Positions 62,409-64,000 of a stretch of 64,000 nt of DNA are shown here, piece after piece. The stretch comes from Desulfoluna sp942491485 (lineage in GTDB: Bacteria; Desulfobacterota; Desulfobacteria; Desulfobacterales; Desulfolunaceae). Each line of letters begins with the position of its first letter. Positions within the stretch are counted from its first letter, which is position 1. Below the pieces are notes generated by a model, which was not told where the DNA came from, did not search any database, and worked only from the letters and a program-made list of their open reading frames with translations. The position numbers and the translations under genes were made by a program. The stretch is taken from contig CALOAX010000017.1 of assembly GCA_942491485.1 (NCBI GenBank), forward strand, positions 434,001 to 498,000. Direction: 5' to 3'.

Positions 62409-63671
62409 ATGAGAGCGATGGTTATCACGACTGGTGAAGAGATACTGAAAGGGGAGGTGGTGGACACCCACGCCGCCTGGATTTCTGAAAAATTCTGTGA
62501 GGTGGGCGTGGAAGTGGTGCGCCACCTTTCGGTGGGAGACAACATGACCTCCCTGAAAGAAGCGTTCCTCCGTGTGGCGGGCCGGTGCGAGGTGGCCGTG
62601 GTGACAGGAGGGTTGGGCCCCACGGAAGACGACCTCACAGCACGGGCCGTGGCCGAATCGGCAGGGGTACCCCTGGTCGAGGACCCCGCGGCAACTGCCT
62701 CCGTGGCGGCGTACTTTGAAGGGCGCCAAGTGGCGGTGCCCGCATCCAATTTGAAACAGGCCCGTCTTCCCAAAGGCTCCACCTGCATTCCCAACCCAGT
62801 GGGCACGGCCCCGGCCTTCAGCCTGGACATTAACGGGACCCGATTCTGGTTTCTTCCCGGCGTGCCGCGGGAGATGCGTTACCTGATGACAGAGGCCGTC
62901 CTTCCGTCCATTGTCGACCTCCAACCCAGCGGGAGCCGGCTTGTAAAGACCGCCATCACCACCTTTGGTTTGCCTGAGTCGGTGGTGGGGGAGCGGCTCT
63001 CAGGGCTTGAGTCTCTCTTTCAAGGCATTCACGTGGGCTACCGTGCCGCCCTTCCTGTTATCGAGGTGAAACTTTGGGCCTTCGACCAGGATGGGAACAG
63101 CCTTCAACAGCTCCAGCAAGCCGCCGTGGCCGAGGCCCTGAACCGTCTGGGAGATTATGTGGTCTCCGGCAAAGGACTCTCCATGGCAGAGGCTGTGGCC
63201 GAAAGACTCAGCGAGACGAAACAAACCGTGGCCGTGGCCGAAAGCTGCACCGGTGGCCTCATCGGCTCCCTGCTCACCGATGTGTCGGGAAGCTCGGATT
63301 GGTTCCTGCTCTCCGCTGTTACCTACGCCAACAGCGCCAAAGAAAATGTCCTCGGCGTTTCAGGGAAGACCCTTGAGTCCCATGGCGCCGTTAGCGCTGA
63401 AACCGTCAAGGAGATGGCCGCAGGCGTAAAGCGCGTCTCCGGCGCCGATATCGGCATCGCCACCAGCGGCATCGCAGGTCCCACCGGCGGTACCGATGAA
63501 AAACCCGTGGGCACCGTCTGGATCGGCATCGCCACAGACGCAGGCACCGAGGCCCTGCACTTTGTCTCACCTTTTAAAGAACGCCACCAGAACAAACGCA
63601 TCTTTGCGTTTAAAGCCCTGGACCTTTTAAGAAGGGCCATATATCAGCTGCCTCCGGCAGCCAGGGGCTGA
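62409..63671 (+). CDS. cinA: CinA family protein (competence/damage-inducible protein A)
   Basis: 420 residues from the ATG at 62409 with AAAGGAG upstream. N-terminal MoCF-like domain (about 1-170): ITTGEEILKGEVVDTHAAWI, VVTGGLGPTEDDLTARAVAE, FLPGVPREMRYLM. C-terminal CinA/PncC domain (about 260-415): SMAEAVAERLSETKQTVAVA followed by ESCTGGLIGSLLTDVSGSSD, and ATSGIAGPTGGTDEKPVGTV. Such proteins act as ADP-ribose pyrophosphatase and NMN deamidase in pyridine nucleotide recycling. The last residues (QLPPAARG) are encoded by an R1 repeat that supplies the stop codon. Confidence 0.94.
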   Translation: MRAMVITTGEEILKGEVVDTHAAWISEKFCEVGVEVVRHLSVGDNMTSLKEAFLRVAGRCEVAVVTGGLGPTEDDLTARAVAESAGVPLVEDPAATASVAAYFEGRQVAVPASNLKQARLPKGSTCIPNPVGTAPAFSLDINGTRFWFLPGVPREMRYLMTEAVLPSIVDLQPSGSRLVKTAITTFGLPESVVGERLSGLESLFQGIHVGYRAALPVIEVKLWAFDQDGNSLQQLQQAAVAEALNRLGDYVVSGKGLSMAEAVAERLSETKQTVAVAESCTGGLIGSLLTDVSGSSDWFLLSAVTYANSAKENVLGVSGKTLESHGAVSAETVKEMAAGVKRVSGADIGIATSGIAGPTGGTDEKPVGTVWIGIATDAGTEALHFVSPFKERHQNKRIFAFKALDLLRRAIYQLPPAARG

Positions 63672-63752
63672 GCCCCTGGACCCCAGGTTCGCGAATGCTT
63701 CCACCCCTCGTTCCTCGGGATGGTCGCATTCGCTGACGGGCTACGCCCGTGG
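63651..63752 (+). repeat. Dispersed repeat R1 overlapping the cinA stop
   Basis: GCCTCCGGCAGCCAGGGGCTGA, where TGA is the cinA stop, then GCGAATGCTTCCACCCCTCG, TTCCTCGGGATGG and CGCATTCGCTGACGGGCTAC. Same order as the copies at 51541 and 57058. Confidence 0.8.
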
Positions 63753-63774
63753 AAATCATGGAGAACCGCACTCC

Positions 63775-63987
63775 GTAGGGTGCGTTCCACGCACCAGAAT
63801 GATGGCCTTAATGACGTTGGAATAGTTCAAGATACCTTGCTCTTGATAACCCGAATGAGGTGCTTCGGTCTTGGTTGGGGTATTCATCATGCGAAAGGCC
63901 AAGATGAATTTGGTTGTAGATTGCTCTGAGGGCGTGAGGCAATAGAGGTTGCTGGTTCCCCAACATGGTGCGGGAACCGCACCCTAC
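63775..63987. repeat. GTAGGGTGCG-type inverted-repeat element
   Basis: GTAGGGTGCG at the left and CGCACCCTAC at the right are exact inverted copies enclosing 213 bp. The inside has no supported gene. GTAGGGTGCG repeats are widespread in proteobacterial genomes. Confidence 0.7.
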
Positions 63988-64000
63988 AGGCCGAGGGTTT

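Noticed and set aside
513..63752. R1 and R2 repeats considered as CRISPR arrays
   Set aside because: The copies are dispersed, not regularly spaced, and vary in length and direction; no cas genes are present.

Overview
This window is chromosomal DNA of a Gram-negative anaerobe, most likely a Desulfobacterota (deltaproteobacterial, sulfate-reducer-like) organism. The evidence is a long-form Pta followed by AckA, a ~600-residue acyl-CoA dehydrogenase, 4-hydroxybutyrate-type CoA-transferases at both ends, an AzlCD pair, a FadL-type porin and sensor-type proteins with CxxC tails. This is inferred from gene content and style, not from a marker gene. No rRNA, tRNA or CRISPR array was seen.

Left part (1-25.9 kb), ordinary chromosome: the 3' end of a CoA-transferase; a FadL-type porin next to a 1563-aa lipoprotein; a lone glutamate-synthase FMN domain with two CDGSH Fe-S modules; a membrane sensor with two solute-binding domains but no transmitter; aroC; a DUF4389 protein; a tripartite RND efflux operon with a MarR regulator; a class 3 lipase; and a DUF4405 membrane protein.

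Middle part (about 26-42 kb), accessory: small minus-strand genes (GNAT acetyltransferases, HAD hydrolase, NIPSNAP protein, K+ channel, unknowns). From about 31.5 kb to 39.8 kb they are separated by recognisable integron attC sites, but no integron integrase is visible, so this is a CALIN-type cassette array. Two nearly identical group IIC-attC introns, one intron remnant and one probable 5' fragment lie in attC sites, on the strand opposite the cassette genes, as this intron class does. An IS630-family element with TA target duplication sits exactly at another attC/cassette junction and has beheaded a cassette gene. The longer intron carries four hairpin-rich insertions that account exactly for its 234-bp excess over the other copy; one truncates its reverse transcriptase.

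Right part (42.8-64 kb), central metabolism and signalling: a secreted M14-like deacylase; a convergent HDOD and receiver-TPR pair; azlCD; a CxxC membrane protein; acyl-CoA dehydrogenase; a DUF2628 protein; a PAS/sigma-54 activator placed just upstream of a CoA-transferase that has a 20-bp palindrome and a -24/-12 promoter match in front of it; pta-ackA; and cinA. Together the CoA-transferase, acyl-CoA dehydrogenase and Pta-AckA fit fatty-acid or butyrate-type oxidation with acetate/acetyl-CoA interconversion.

The window is unusually rich in short dispersed palindromic repeats. At least four families plus MITE-like elements fill most intergenic gaps, and one supplies the last codons of cinA.
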